From: Firmicutes bacterium UBA5389
Lineage (GTDB): Bacteria; Bacillota; DTU025
Length of the DNA stretch: 35,059 nucleotides
Assembly (NCBI GenBank): GCA_002409965.1
Contig: DHON01000064.1
Span: 1-35,059 of the forward strand
Direction of reading: 5' to 3'
In this document: one piece after another, positions 7,786 to 18,400 of the stretch
How the letters are laid out: every line of letters begins with the position of its first letter
Numbering within the stretch: position 1 is the first letter of the stretch
The notes under the pieces: model-generated
Database searches by the model: none
The model's input: the letters and a program-made list of their open reading frames with translations, nothing else
What the model was told of the DNA's origin: nothing
Made by a program: the position numbers and the translations under genes

Positions 7786-8133
7786 CAGCGTTCGTGCGTC
7801 TTTGATGGTAAGGGAAGGGCTACCTATAGTTGATTGAATCGCCGCGCATACTCGTGACTTCAGTCGTGAGTAAGCGGTGCCATATGTTGCCGCTAGTATC
7901 TCATCGCGCAGCAACATGCTCCAGGCCCCTTCTGTGCAGACTGGGTAGTCGTCAGGCCTGGCTTGAGCAGGGGACTCTTTCGCCAGCAGCTCGTGGACAT
8001 CGGCCACACGTATCCGCCACACTCTTCCGAGCTTGACACCCAAGAGGTCGCCCCGCCGGAGCATGCCATGCACGGTTCTGATTCTCAGCTTCAGGATTGC
8101 CGCCACTTCCTCCGGAGTCAGCAGTTCATCCAT
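7309..8133 (-). CDS. Excisionase-type helix-turn-helix protein, probably a truncated remnant
   Basis: From ATG 8133 (AGGTGG five bases upstream) the first 50 residues are a clear HTH_17/excisionase-like winged helix: LLTPEEVAAILKLRIRTVHGMLRRGDL followed by VKLGRVWRIRVADVHELL. Residues about 60-116 (LRDEILAATYGTAYSRLKSR...) are not recognised. Below position 7785 the frame runs antisense through the end of vanT for about 480 bases, which is most likely accidental; the original stop was probably lost. Such HTH domains occur in phage excisionases, plasmid regulators and toxin-antitoxin modules. With a frameshifted HEPN gene starting just to its right on the other strand, this looks like a decayed toxin-antitoxin or mobile-element region. 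Only the first ~116 residues are trusted. Confidence 0.5.
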   Translation of the reverse strand: MDELLTPEEVAAILKLRIRTVHGMLRRGDLLGVKLGRVWRIRVADVHELLAKESPAQARPDDYPVCTEGAWSMLLRDEILAATYGTAYSRLKSRVCAAIQSTIGSPSLTIKDARTLSDARLALPRHTGRLISVGFLSVAENPLYAAAQSTEQLVGYCSRVCCRLFDRDLCRTIPADQCRDIASFYTGKLGNVHHELVHANSANDRSGASMDQRVALPSGEASRHAISIAYGKDSYACVPFGDELPAIADALPGCNGSDERDPRFQRQDGPQIQL

Positions 8134-8189
8134 CGGATCCACCTGCACTGACAGTCTACATCTATTTGCCTCATAGCCCAAGCGCCATC

Positions 8190-8556
8190 AGTCGCGCGTT
8201 CAACCGCAGGGTCACCGCGCGTATGCTCGACCGAAAGGATAATGCGCCCGACTCCCATGGAGGTTGTCTGCTACCACTGTCAGCAATCTGCTGAGAAGTA
8301 TCTCAAGAGCTATCTCGTGTTGCACGGCGAGAACCCGCCCAGAACACACGACCTGGACGAGCTGTGCAAGCTATGTTCCGAAACACACGATGGCTTTGGC
8401 AAGATAGCTGATCAGTGCTCCGACCTGACGGCCTACGGAGTTCAGACACGATACCCGATGGGGCTGACGCTCGACGAGCGCGACATGTCGCAGGCCCTGA
8501 ACAGCGCACGACAGATTCGGGATTTCATCCTTGCCCTTGCGCCGGAACTGGGATAG
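8190..8556 (+). pseudogene. HEPN-domain protein, frameshifted near 8253-8257
   Basis: From 8257 the frame reads MEVVCYHCQQSAEKYLKSYLVLHG then PPRTHDLDELC and RQIRDFILAL, the central and C-terminal helices of small HEPN-domain proteins (PF05168 type, often partnered with MNT nucleotidyltransferases). Family members have a preceding helix of about 30-40 residues. That missing part appears in another frame just upstream (TARMLDRKDNAPDS, about 8214-8255), so one extra base in the run CCC at 8254-8256 seems to have broken the gene. A short protein from ATG 8242 or 8257 is possible but would lack the first helix. No MNT partner is present. In TA systems HEPN proteins act as ribonuclease toxins or are kept inactive by nucleotidylation; here the gene is probably dead. 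Confidence 0.6.
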
Positions 8557-8863
8557 GTAAAACGGGCAAGGGGCCCGAATCGCGGCCTGTCGTGTCCCTC
8601 GATCGTCCCCCTACCTCGGCCCGCGGAACCGGCGCTGATCGTCCGGCAGGCGTCAAACAGCGCTCCCATGGCAGTCAGCAGGTGGGAGACCGTAGGCCCC
8701 ATCGGCGAGCTGGCGTCCGTGAAGGCCCCCCATGAGATAACCCTGCGTGCGTCCGCGCTCCATACAACGCCCGGTCCGGAAGGGAAGCGGTGCATTTGGG
8801 CGAATCTCTATTGGTGAAGATTCGCTCGATTCTGTTGCCGGGTTGAGGATGGAGGTGTCCCTC
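8557..8863. other. Gap between HEPN remnant and histidine kinase
   Basis: This 307-base gap has no gene I can support. Frames stay open on both strands because of the base composition but show no known domain. A small GGGCAAGGGGCCCG palindrome-like element lies near 8565-8579. A promoter for the kinase must lie here or at the right end, but none is obvious. The ribosome site GGAGGTG is at 8851-8857. Confidence 0.4.
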
Positions 8864-11440
8864 ATGAACAGCAACGTTGCAGCTGATCCAGACAGTCAGT
8901 GTGCATGTGCAGCAGTACTCGACCGCGACCTGACTATCAGGCGCTGCGACAGGCTCTGGACGAGTATCACGGCGCGTCTGGCGCGATGCACGGCTGATGC
9001 TGTCACTGCGGGTGCCAACATATCCCAGCTGGTGCAGCCCGTTTTTCCCGAGTGGAATGCTCGCTACCAGCGTGTGCTGGCTGGTGAGAGCACCTATGAC
9101 AGAATCGTGTTCAGAGGCAGCGCCGCCGGTGCGCTGCCGGAAACCGCGTCTACCAGCTGGGACGTGTATGCGGTCCCCATTGCCGATCACGGGCATGTCT
9201 CCTCCATAATCGAATTCGTCGTCAACGCCAAGCAACGCGTGGAATCCGCCGTCCTCGAAGCCCTTCCGGACGTCTGCTTTGTGCTTGACCAGCGCGGTCT
9301 CGTATTAGCCTGCCACGGGGGAACTCTCTCCGACGTGTTCGGTGCCCCCTCCTCCCTCATAGGCAAAAGGTTCAGCGATCTGTTGCCCGAAATCGACCGC
9401 CCGCGTGTGGACGCGGCACTTGCGCAAGTGGCGCAGTCGGCGCAGGGCGTGTGGGCCAGGTACCAAATCCGGACCGAATCGCCCACCAGCGCAGGCATCA
9501 GCGACGCTGGGGTTGCCGGTGGGGCCGGCGGGGTCGGCAAGGAGCTCAGGCGCGCCAGGGCAGGTATTGAAGTGCTGGGCGCCTCAGGAAACGGCGGAGC
9601 TGTGGCGTCGATAGAGTTCCACCTGGAGAATGGTCTGGAAAATCGGGTGTTTGAGGTTCGCTTCTCGCCGCTGTCGGAGCCCGGATATGTAGTGATCATC
9701 CGAGAGGTGACTGACGCCCGCAGAGCGCAGGCCATCCAGGAAGGGCAGAGCAAACTCCTGGAACTTCTGGCGCGAGGCGGCTCGTTCTCCGACACCTTGT
9801 CGGCCCTTATCACCATCCTCGAGGAGCAATTCCCTGGGCTGTCGGCTCTGGTGCTCTTGATGGATGATGGAAGGAAGCGTCTGCGAGTGGGGGCAAGCGG
9901 CAGGCTCCCACCCGAGTACCTCGACTGCATCGAAGGCCTGCCCATCGGCCCCTCGAACGGCTCCAGCGCTGCCGCGGCCTACCTGGGCGATAGTATCATC
10001 GTAGAGGACATCGCGACAGATCCCCGTTGGAGCAACCACCGGAACATAGCTCTTGGGTTCGGCTTCCGAGCGTGCTGGGCTCAGCCTATCCTCGATGATC
10101 AGGGCGATGTGCTCGGAACGTTCGCCATGTATCAGACCACATCGCGAGGCCCTTCCAGGGTGGAGGCCCGGGCTATGGAAAACGCGGCGCGACTAGTTAG
10201 GGTGGCCATTGACCAGCAGAAGGCCAAAGAAGAGCTGCAGGCCACATATGAGCAGCTCGAGCAGCGGATCGAGGAACGCACTCGCGAGATAGAGCAGCGG
10301 CGCCGGGTGGCCGAAGGGCTGCGCGATGTACTGGCAGCCCTCAACTCAAACCGCCCTCTCGCCGAAGTCCTCGATCTCATCCTGGCACAGGCGGAGAGGT
10401 TTCTTGGGGCCGAGGCTGCACTCCTGTGCCAACTGGAACCTGAAGCAGGCGTGCTGCGGGTCATGGCAGCGCGCGGCCTTGACGGTGACGATGCTGCAAG
10501 AGCCGCAGCCTGCATAGATGACGACGTCTTCGAACAGACCACGGCAGCAGAGCATCCAGCCGTGGTTCAGAAGGCCCCAGGGTGGCCCCTCGACCGTTTC
10601 TGCAGCATGTTGGTGATACCGTTTCTTGGGATAAGCCAGATGCGCGGCGCGATAGCTCTCTGCTTCTCCAGCCCGCGCTCGTTTTCGAACGAGGACTTCG
10701 GCCTGGCGATGTCGCATTCCGACCAGGCTGCGCTGGCGATAGCCAATGCCCAGCTCAAAGCGAAAGCAGAGAAGGCTGCAGTGGCGGCCGAACGCAGCAG
10801 GCTGGCCCGCGACCTCCACGATGCGGTGACGCAAACGCTCTTCTCAGCCAGCCTCATTGCCGAAGTGCTGCCGAGGCTATGGGAACAGAACCAGACGGAG
10901 GGCCGTCGACGCTTGGAGCAGCTGAGGCAGATGACCCGAGGCGCGCTGGCAGAGATGAGATCGCTCCTGATGGAACTGAGGCCCGCCACACTCACCGAAG
11001 TCGGGCTGGAGGACTTGCTGAAACAGCTGGCTGAGGCAACGGTTGGACGAACAGGGATTCCCGTGGATTTGATCGCGGGTGGATCGACGCAGTGTTCGCT
11101 TCCTGCACAGGTCAAGATAGCCTTGTACAGGATAGCGCAGGAAGCGCTGGCCAACGTAGCAAAGCACTCTGGCGCAGACCATGCAAGCGTCAACTTGACG
11201 TGCGACGTCGATAGCCGCGCCTGCAGGGCTGGCAGCGATCAGCGCGATATCAGTGTCCAGCTGTGCATACGCGATACCGGGCGGGGTTTCGTCATGAAGG
11301 ATGTGTCGGCTCAGTGCCTTGGGCTAAGCATCATGCGCGAACGCGCCTCCGGGGTGGGGGCTGAGCTTGCTGTAGACAGCTGCCCCGGTCACGGGACTAC
11401 GATCACGGCAACGTGGCAAGGCATCGGGCCGCGAAGCTGA
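8864..11440 (+). CDS. Soluble sensor histidine kinase with PAS-like and two GAF domains (HisKA_3 type)
   Basis: The ATG at 8864 lies six bases after GGAGGTG, giving 858 residues; upstream frame extension lacks such support. No membrane helix is visible, so it is cytoplasmic. Order: two PAS-like segments within about 10-260 (second begins ALPDVCFVLDQRGLVLACHG), a GAF domain about 313-426, a coiled coil about 445-485 (EQLEQRIEERTREIEQ), a second GAF about 488-636, then a HisKA_3 dimerisation domain with H652 in LARDLHDAVTQTLFS, and a HATPase_c domain about 746-855 (YRIAQEALANVAKHSGA, DTGRGF). This is the NarX/LiaS/DesK class, which normally phosphorylates NarL-type regulators. No regulator is adjacent; the only other candidate is the receiver-only protein at 21663-22019, across the giant protease. 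The signal is unknown. Confidence 0.88.
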   Translation: MNSNVAADPDSQCACAAVLDRDLTIRRCDRLWTSITARLARCTADAVTAGANISQLVQPVFPEWNARYQRVLAGESTYDRIVFRGSAAGALPETASTSWDVYAVPIADHGHVSSIIEFVVNAKQRVESAVLEALPDVCFVLDQRGLVLACHGGTLSDVFGAPSSLIGKRFSDLLPEIDRPRVDAALAQVAQSAQGVWARYQIRTESPTSAGISDAGVAGGAGGVGKELRRARAGIEVLGASGNGGAVASIEFHLENGLENRVFEVRFSPLSEPGYVVIIREVTDARRAQAIQEGQSKLLELLARGGSFSDTLSALITILEEQFPGLSALVLLMDDGRKRLRVGASGRLPPEYLDCIEGLPIGPSNGSSAAAAYLGDSIIVEDIATDPRWSNHRNIALGFGFRACWAQPILDDQGDVLGTFAMYQTTSRGPSRVEARAMENAARLVRVAIDQQKAKEELQATYEQLEQRIEERTREIEQRRRVAEGLRDVLAALNSNRPLAEVLDLILAQAERFLGAEAALLCQLEPEAGVLRVMAARGLDGDDAARAAACIDDDVFEQTTAAEHPAVVQKAPGWPLDRFCSMLVIPFLGISQMRGAIALCFSSPRSFSNEDFGLAMSHSDQAALAIANAQLKAKAEKAAVAAERSRLARDLHDAVTQTLFSASLIAEVLPRLWEQNQTEGRRRLEQLRQMTRGALAEMRSLLMELRPATLTEVGLEDLLKQLAEATVGRTGIPVDLIAGGSTQCSLPAQVKIALYRIAQEALANVAKHSGADHASVNLTCDVDSRACRAGSDQRDISVQLCIRDTGRGFVMKDVSAQCLGLSIMRERASGVGAELAVDSCPGHGTTITATWQGIGPRS

Positions 11441-11472
11441 ACAGCGCGGCGCACAGTAGCGCATTGCAGCAT

Positions 11473-11535
11473 GCAGCGTTGTGAACGCTGCGAGAAACGC
11501 CCGGGGCCGGGCTGCCTAAATGCAGCTCGGCCCCG
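11473..11535. terminator. Two hairpins between convergent genes, probable bidirectional terminator
   Basis: In the 129-base gap between the convergent kinase and PorV-like genes there are two hairpins: a perfect one GCAGCGTT-GTG-AACGCTGC (11473-11491), and a stronger GC-rich one with 14-base arms at 11502-11515 and 11522-11535 around CTAAAT, broken by a single G-T type pair. No U-run follows on either strand, so termination strength is uncertain. Confidence 0.6.
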
Positions 11536-11569
11536 AACCATTCAGCGGTCTTCAGACCAGCCGTCAGAC

Positions 11570-12454
11570 TTAGAATCTCATGCCCAGCGACAGCTTGTGG
11601 CTGTCAGGCAGGACGCTGTGGGTCTGATACGCATAGTCGATCTTGAAGTTGGCCAGAGCGAATCCCGCACCTGCAGTCATCGACGTCTGGCCTGACCCAA
11701 ACGCCGCCCCGGCTCGTAGCGCCACGAGGCCAAGGCGGTACTCTGCCCCGGCCCGTGCCGAGAACCCTTCTCCGATCACTGCGTCCGCTGCGATGAGCAG
11801 CGCGCGCATGGGCCTGATCGCTATGCCCACACCCCAGCTACGATCGAAGGCGTCAGTTGCCCCGCCGGAGTATTTGACCGAGCCGAGCACGTTCCTGGCC
11901 ACGGCGCCTGCCGACACCTTTCCATCTGCGAGTCGATACAGAACGCCAACGTCTCCCGTGATCCCTTTTCCAGAGCTCTCGGGCATTGTTTGACTGTAGT
12001 ACTTCAACGTCCCGCCTACGCTCAGGTTGTCGATGACAGTTCGGCCATAGGCGGCCATGATAGTCATGTCCGTCATCCCGAAGACACCCGTGACGTCCGC
12101 GAATTCGTCAGTCTGTTCAATACCGGAAGCATTCAGCGTGAGCAACCCGATGCCCACGTTCTTCTGGGCATACCCAAGAGATAGGTAGCCCACCGCCCCG
12201 AACTGGTTCGTGTACATCGACGTCACCGACCTGCCGTCAATCAGCGCCAGCCCGGCAGGGTTGTAGTATACGGTAGATGCGTCTTCGGCCACGGCAATGT
12301 GGGCGCCGCCCATTCCCAGGGCGCGCGCGCCCATGCCCAGATCCATCACAGCCGCCGTTCCGACCGGGTCATCGGCCGCTAGTGCCGCCCCGGCGCAGGC
12401 CAAGCAGAGCAGGATGGAAAGCAAGGCCGAACACGCTGGTATCTTCATCCGCAA
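11570..12454 (-). CDS. PorV/PorQ-family outer-membrane beta-barrel protein
   Basis: The protein begins with a signal peptide (KIPACSALLSILLCLACAGAALA, cleavage before ADDPVG). The mature N-terminus carries the family hallmark GARALGMGGAHIAVAEDAS and VYYNPAGLA. The rest is alternating beta-strand sequence of about 12-14 strands and ends in KLSLGMRF, with the terminal Phe typical of BAM-inserted barrels. FadL-fold PorV proteins in Bacteroidota shuttle type IX secretion cargo to the cell-surface sortase; PorV/PorQ-like proteins also occur in diderm Firmicutes with unknown roles. The preferred start is TTG 12454, nine bases after AGGAGG (294 residues); ATG 12448 is the alternative. It lies 45 bases after the giant protease gene on the same strand, so the two are likely cotranscribed. 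It is direct evidence for an outer membrane. Confidence 0.83.
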   Translation of the reverse strand: MRMKIPACSALLSILLCLACAGAALAADDPVGTAAVMDLGMGARALGMGGAHIAVAEDASTVYYNPAGLALIDGRSVTSMYTNQFGAVGYLSLGYAQKNVGIGLLTLNASGIEQTDEFADVTGVFGMTDMTIMAAYGRTVIDNLSVGGTLKYYSQTMPESSGKGITGDVGVLYRLADGKVSAGAVARNVLGSVKYSGGATDAFDRSWGVGIAIRPMRALLIAADAVIGEGFSARAGAEYRLGLVALRAGAAFGSGQTSMTAGAGFALANFKIDYAYQTHSVLPDSHKLSLGMRF

Positions 12455-12498
12455 GTCTGTTCGCCTCCTTGTAAATCGATGCGAGTGGAGTCGCTGCG

Positions 12499-15400
12499 CT
12501 ACCGAATGATCGCTAGCCGGCCGACATCCGACTTCTCGTTGCCGGATACCACGACATAGAGGTAGAGTCCACTCGCAACAGGCCGCGAGCCTGACAAGAG
12601 GTTCCACTCATGAGCGATGCCTGCTGACGGAAGGTTGGCTGTGTACACCGGGCTTCCTGCCACGGTGTATACGTACAGCGTTCCATCAGTGGGAATGTCG
12701 TAGTAGAACGTAACCGAGTCGACTGCAGGGTTGGGCGCGGCCGCGACGATGCGATTGCCAAGGGCAATCACTGTGAACTCGCCGCTTGTGCCCGTTCCGC
12801 TCGCCCCATCAGTATCGGTTGCCGTCACGCGCACTCTGTACAGTCCGCCCTTCCTTATGCCGGACGCACTCCACGCGTAGCTGCCTGAGTTGGCCTGGTC
12901 TTCCGCGATGACAACCCATCCAGCTTCGTCGCCGACGCGGCTATACTCCAGCTTGACTGCTAGCTCGTCGTCGTCTGCGTCATCCGCCTCGTACTCAACC
13001 ACTATCGGGGAAGACGCAGCCAGCATCGAACCAGCGGCGGGTTTGACTATCGTTACCTCGGGTACGGCGTTGATCACTTCCACCGTGTGTTCCACTGTTG
13101 ACGTGAGCCCGCCGTTGTCTACTACGGTTAGTTTCACCGCGTACAGTCCCTTGGAACCGTACTTGTGCTCGGGGTTGCGTTGGCTGCTCGTTGCGCCGTC
13201 GCCGAACTCCCAGCGCCATTCCACGATCGCTCCATCGTCGGTAGACTCATCGGTGAACTGGACGGTATCCTTCTTGGTGGCTGGAGACGGACTGAAGCTG
13301 AACGCGGCAACAGGCGCCGTGTTCAGATCGATTGTGAATTCGCCGCTTACAGCCTCCGCCCAAGCGCCGTCAGCATCGGTCACAGTCACTCTGACGATGT
13401 AGCTCCCGCTCTCGCGGATCCTTGCCAGGCTCCATGTGTACGTGCCGGTGTTGGGCTGATCTGCGGCAATCGTGCCCCAGCCGAAGTCGTCCCCTATGCA
13501 ATCGTACTCCAGTGTAATGCGGAGTTCATCGTCGTCGGGGTCGATTGCCGAGTATTCGATGTCGATGCTCTGATTTGCAGTCCAGGCCGAACCTGCCTCG
13601 GGCGAGATCAGGCTGATCCGCGGGACGGAGTTCACTATCTCAACCGTTCGCTCGGTCGACGCCGCAAGGCCGCCATTGTCAGTGACCGTGAGTTTCGTTG
13701 TGTATGTTCCCTTGGCAGCATACCTGTGCTCAGGGTTCTGTCCCTGGCTGGTTGCTCCGTCACCGAACTCCCACTGCCACGCCGTGAGCGCGCCGTCGTC
13801 AGTGGATTCGTCGGTGAACTTCACCACCTGCTCGACGGTGGCGGTCGCCGGCTCGAAGCGGAACGCAGCCACAGGCGCATGGTTGATGATGGTGAACTCG
13901 CCTGTAACGAACTCCGCATGCACTCCGGCAGGATCGCGCACGACCACACGGATCCGGAAGGTATTGCCTCCCGCGCCCACTGTGGTGGTGTTCCACGCAT
14001 GTGAACCGGTGTTAGGCACGGATGTGGCGATCTCATTCCACGTTTCCCCATCGCGCGTCCAGTACAGATCCACCGTAAGCGCGTCGGCTGAGTCGTCAGG
14101 GTCGCCTGCCGTCCACTTGATCTCGCTATTGCCATGCAACTCCGACCCGGCCGCAGGTTCGCTGACAGTGACTGCCGGCGGCAGGTTCAGCTTGAGCTGC
14201 ACAGGGATGGCAGCGAACGGACGATATGGATCATCTGCAGTCACGTATAGGTAGAGCGAATACGTGCCCGGAGTCGCTCGCCCAGATCCGAAGGTGACCG
14301 CGACGTCCTGACTCGCGCCGCCCACTAGCCAGCCCGAACTTGGGTTGACGTCGATGACCGAACCCACAGGCGAGAACGCAACAGCCAGTCCATCGTGGAC
14401 GTATGGCGCGTTGTACACTACCTGCAGACCATCGTCTCCGAGTCCGTTTTCGATGCCCACCGTGGCCGACGACACATCGCCGCTCATCGACAGGTACTGA
14501 TAGATGATGGTTCCATTCGGCTTCAGCACTATCTGGAAGGTATATCTCGACTCTGTTCCCCACTGCGGCACGTTGTGGTACTCCACGATGAAACGGTCGC
14601 CCGGCTCGTCATGGTAGTAGTACACTCCGCCGCCGGCGCTAGGATCGAGGTCATCCCAGAAGGCTGCTATCAAGTGGTTTGGATCGTCGGGGTTGGGAAT
14701 CGGAGCGTTATCCGCAAATCCCTTGAGGGCGCTCTGGTCGAACGAGAGATAGCCGTTGGACGCGATTCCGATGTACCTGTGAAGCTCACCGTAGAACGGG
14801 AACTCAAACGGAAGAGCCACAGTTGAGCCCGACTCATCATACATCGGCACGCGCGTTCCGATCTCCCGAATCTCGACCCAGTCGAAGGCAGGGCCATTCG
14901 CCTCGCCGCTATCTGCCCAGATATACCCGAACCGGTCGGGTCCGCCCGCGCCGGCGCCGGCAAATCCGGCAGGTTCAGCTGCGAAGTCGCCTTTGACGTG
15001 CGCGGACGCTGCGTACTGCTTCCACTCGGGGCTCTCGGCAAAGCTCGGCGCCACGCTTACCTGGAAGTTCATAGGTCCCGCTCCCGGGTTGGCCACTGTC
15101 AGATTCCTCTGGCAGATCGATCCGGCATCTATGACCAGGTTGAACGATTCAGGGTTTATCTCCAGCTGAGGCAGCCACTTCACAGTGACAGTCACTCGGG
15201 CGGTGACCTCAACGCCAGCCTCGTCCACTACATGAAGAACCGCGTTGTATGTGCCAATCTCGCTGTACACATGCTCTGCCTGCACACTATGTACCGGCTC
15301 AGAGCCATCGCCGAAACTCCACCACGCGTCCGCTATGGGCTTTGCGCCCGCGCTCACGGAAGCATTGAAGGCCACAGTGAGCGGAGGTTCGCCTATGGAA

Positions 15401-18400
15401 GGAGTCGCGGTGACATCGGCTATTGAAGGCCCAGCCTCCACATGCACGAGCAAGTTCACGCGAAGCAGCGGGTTGACCGGATCGTCCGTCGCGACCTCTA
15501 CGCAAGCCTGCACGTCCTTGCCGGGAGCGCCCAGCTTCGCGCCGTCCAGCATGAGCTCGAGCTCAGCAGACTGACCCGCCGGCACCGCGCCGCGCGCCGG
15601 ATCGATCGTAATGCCCGGCACAGCAGGCATTCCCGTATCGATAAGGTAGACCATCCTGTTCACTTGAGAGGCAACCCACAAGTTGCCGTCTTCGTGCATT
15701 GCAAGGCCTGCTCCGCTGCGATCTAGCCTTGCGGGGTGCTGGAACTGAACTAGCACCGCGTGCGTTTTGGCGTCCAGCCCGTAGATCATGTCGGGCTCAC
15801 CATTGTTGGCCACCCACAGCACGCCGCCCGGATGGTAAGCAAGCCCGGCAATGCCCACTGGGAACGACCACTGATCAAGCACTTCGCCGGGGTTGTCCCA
15901 GCTCAGTCCCTTGATGTGGTAGATGATATCCTGAGTCCATCCGCCGATGTAGAAGGTGTCATCGGCGCTGTTGTAGGCAAGACCGCGCTGATCCCTGGCA
16001 GTCCAGGGCCCGTTTGCAATCACAGCCTCCACATCGCCGGTAGACGGGTTCAGGCCGTAGATGCCGTTATCGCCGCCCACGTTGACCTGCCACATCAGGT
16101 TGTGGTTCTCATCGAACGCGAGGTCCGCAGCCCAGTTCTCCGACCATCCCGTCTGGAACCTCATCAGCGTGTGAACTCCTTCCGGAGTCACCAGGTGGTC
16201 GGTGTTGGAGAAAGGATCGCCTATCCACACGTTCTTGGAGTCAAAGCCCAGGCCCCATGAGTATTCCATCACAGACGGGACCGGCCATGACCGGATCACA
16301 CCGCCAACCGCGTCCGGCATGGCAGCCGCCGCAGCCAACTCGGCCAAGGTGCCAGGATCAAGCGAAGTGTACAGCCCCTCTGCTGTGAACGCGCCCGGAT
16401 CGGCCGCCATCGCAGTGCGCTTGGGTATTGCTGCAGCAACCGCCTGTGCGCTCCCCCTCCTGAGCTTTGCATCGAAATGCAGGTCAGCGTGGCCCTCCAC
16501 GTTTCCGAGGGTCAGAATGCGCGACACCGTGTCGGCTGGGGAAATCGTGATCTCCACTGCCGCCGGATCGATTGTGGCCACCGGCAGCATTCGCACGTCG
16601 ATAGTCAATCGCTCCTTCGCTGTGCCGCCCAGTTGGTCCACTGCGGTGAACTCGGCAGTGTACAAACCCGCCGCTGCGTAGGTGTGCTCCGCGTCAAGCC
16701 CTACCGCGCCCGCCCCGTCGCCGAAACTCCAACCGCAGCTCGCGAGCGGAGTTTCTGGGGAGTTCACTTCCGCATGGAACGTAACCGCCAGAGGAGGTTC
16801 GCCTACCATGGGAGTGGCCGTGGCAGTTATGACTGGAATGCGTTTCACGTCGAACGACACAGGCACAGTGATCATCGGATACTCAATGTCGTTGGTGAAC
16901 ACGGTTACCCGACTGTGGTGTGTGCCGGGGCCGAGACGCGAGGCGTCGGCCGTGACTGTGATCGTGCACGATCCGCCCGCCGGGATGCTGCCGCTTGCAG
17001 GCCTCCAGGTGAGCCAGTCGACGATTGGGCCGAGGCCGGTCTCCACCAGATACGCCATGTTGTCCTTCTGAGAAGCGACCCACAGGTTGCCGGTTTCGTC
17101 GAACTCGCAGCCAGCCCCGGAGTTCGCCCTGCCCGCAGGATGCGGGAACTGAGCCAACATCGCGTGGCTGACGGGATCCACAAAGTATATCATGTCGGGA
17201 ATACCATTGGATGTGACTGCGAGAACGTTCGCCGTGGGGTGGTACGCGAGGCCGGCCACGCCAACCTGCATCTCCCACTGGTCGAGTACCTCGCCGGGGT
17301 TATCCCAGCTTTCGCCCTTGATTTTGTAGATCTGATCGTCAACCCAGCCGCCCACGAAGAACGTGTCGTCGTTCACATCGTAAGCAAGCCCTCTCTGCGC
17401 AGCTGAAGTCCAGGCTCCGGTTCTCATCGAGCCTGCTACAGCGCCTGTTTCAGGGTTGAGCTTGTATACGCCGTTATCGCCGCCCACATTGACCTGCCAA
17501 ATGTACTCGCCGTCAAAGGTCATGTCGGCAGCCCACTGGCCGGCCCACTGTGTGCGGTAACTCTTGCCAGTGGCGAGCCCCTCTGTCGTCACCACAAAGT
17601 CTTCCTTCATCGAAGGATCGCCGATGACGAGTTCGCCCGCGCCATGGATCGCGCCTATCCCCCATGTTACGGCTATCGGCAGGGGCGAGATCCAGCTCTT
17701 GACGACCGCGCCGACCGAGTCGGGCAGGAACTGCGACCGAGCGGAGTTCACGTTTTCCGCGTAGAGCCCTTCAGTCGTCATGGCCTCGGGGTCCGAAGCA
17801 GCCACATCAGCTTCGAGCCGCTCCAGCCTGGGCTGGATGCCCATTACCTCGTCCACGCCGAAGATGAGCGCTCCGGGCCCGCCGTTGCTCAAAATCACGG
17901 ATCCCGAGGTCGACTGCCCACGGGCAGCCATCAAGGTGAGCTGGTTCGGAGCCCAGCTGGCGGAAGGGGGTTGCTGCACGTACACGGCGACTGTGCCGGC
18001 AGCCTTGTAGCCGTCATTGTCGACCGCGGTGAACTTGGCAGTGTAGGTCCCGTCTGCAGCATACGTGTGCGACGTGATCGCCTGGTGCACAACGGGGGTC
18101 CTATCGCCGAAGTCCCAGTACATGTCGGCTATCGTGCCATCGCTGTCATACGCCGCGCCAGCAAACTGGAACGATGTCGTAACTGGCCCGCGACCAGGGT
18201 TGACGCCGCACGCTGTAATCTGGGGCGGCTGGTTCGGCACCACTTCAACGTACACAGGCACCGAAACCGATGGCTTGTACACGTCGTTGCTCGCGAGCGT
18301 GATCGCTCCCTGCAACATGCCATCGACGATCTGCGTCAGGTCGATCTTCACCTGCACGTCCATGCTTGTGCCTGGGGCAACGGTGCCGCTTGCGGGATTC

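Noticed and set aside
8557..8863. Riboswitch upstream of the kinase
   Set aside because: I could not match conserved riboswitch elements, and the only palindrome is short.
12890..14254. Several plus-strand frames opposite the C-terminal PKD region
   Set aside because: All overlap well-supported coding on the minus strand and have no recognisable motif.
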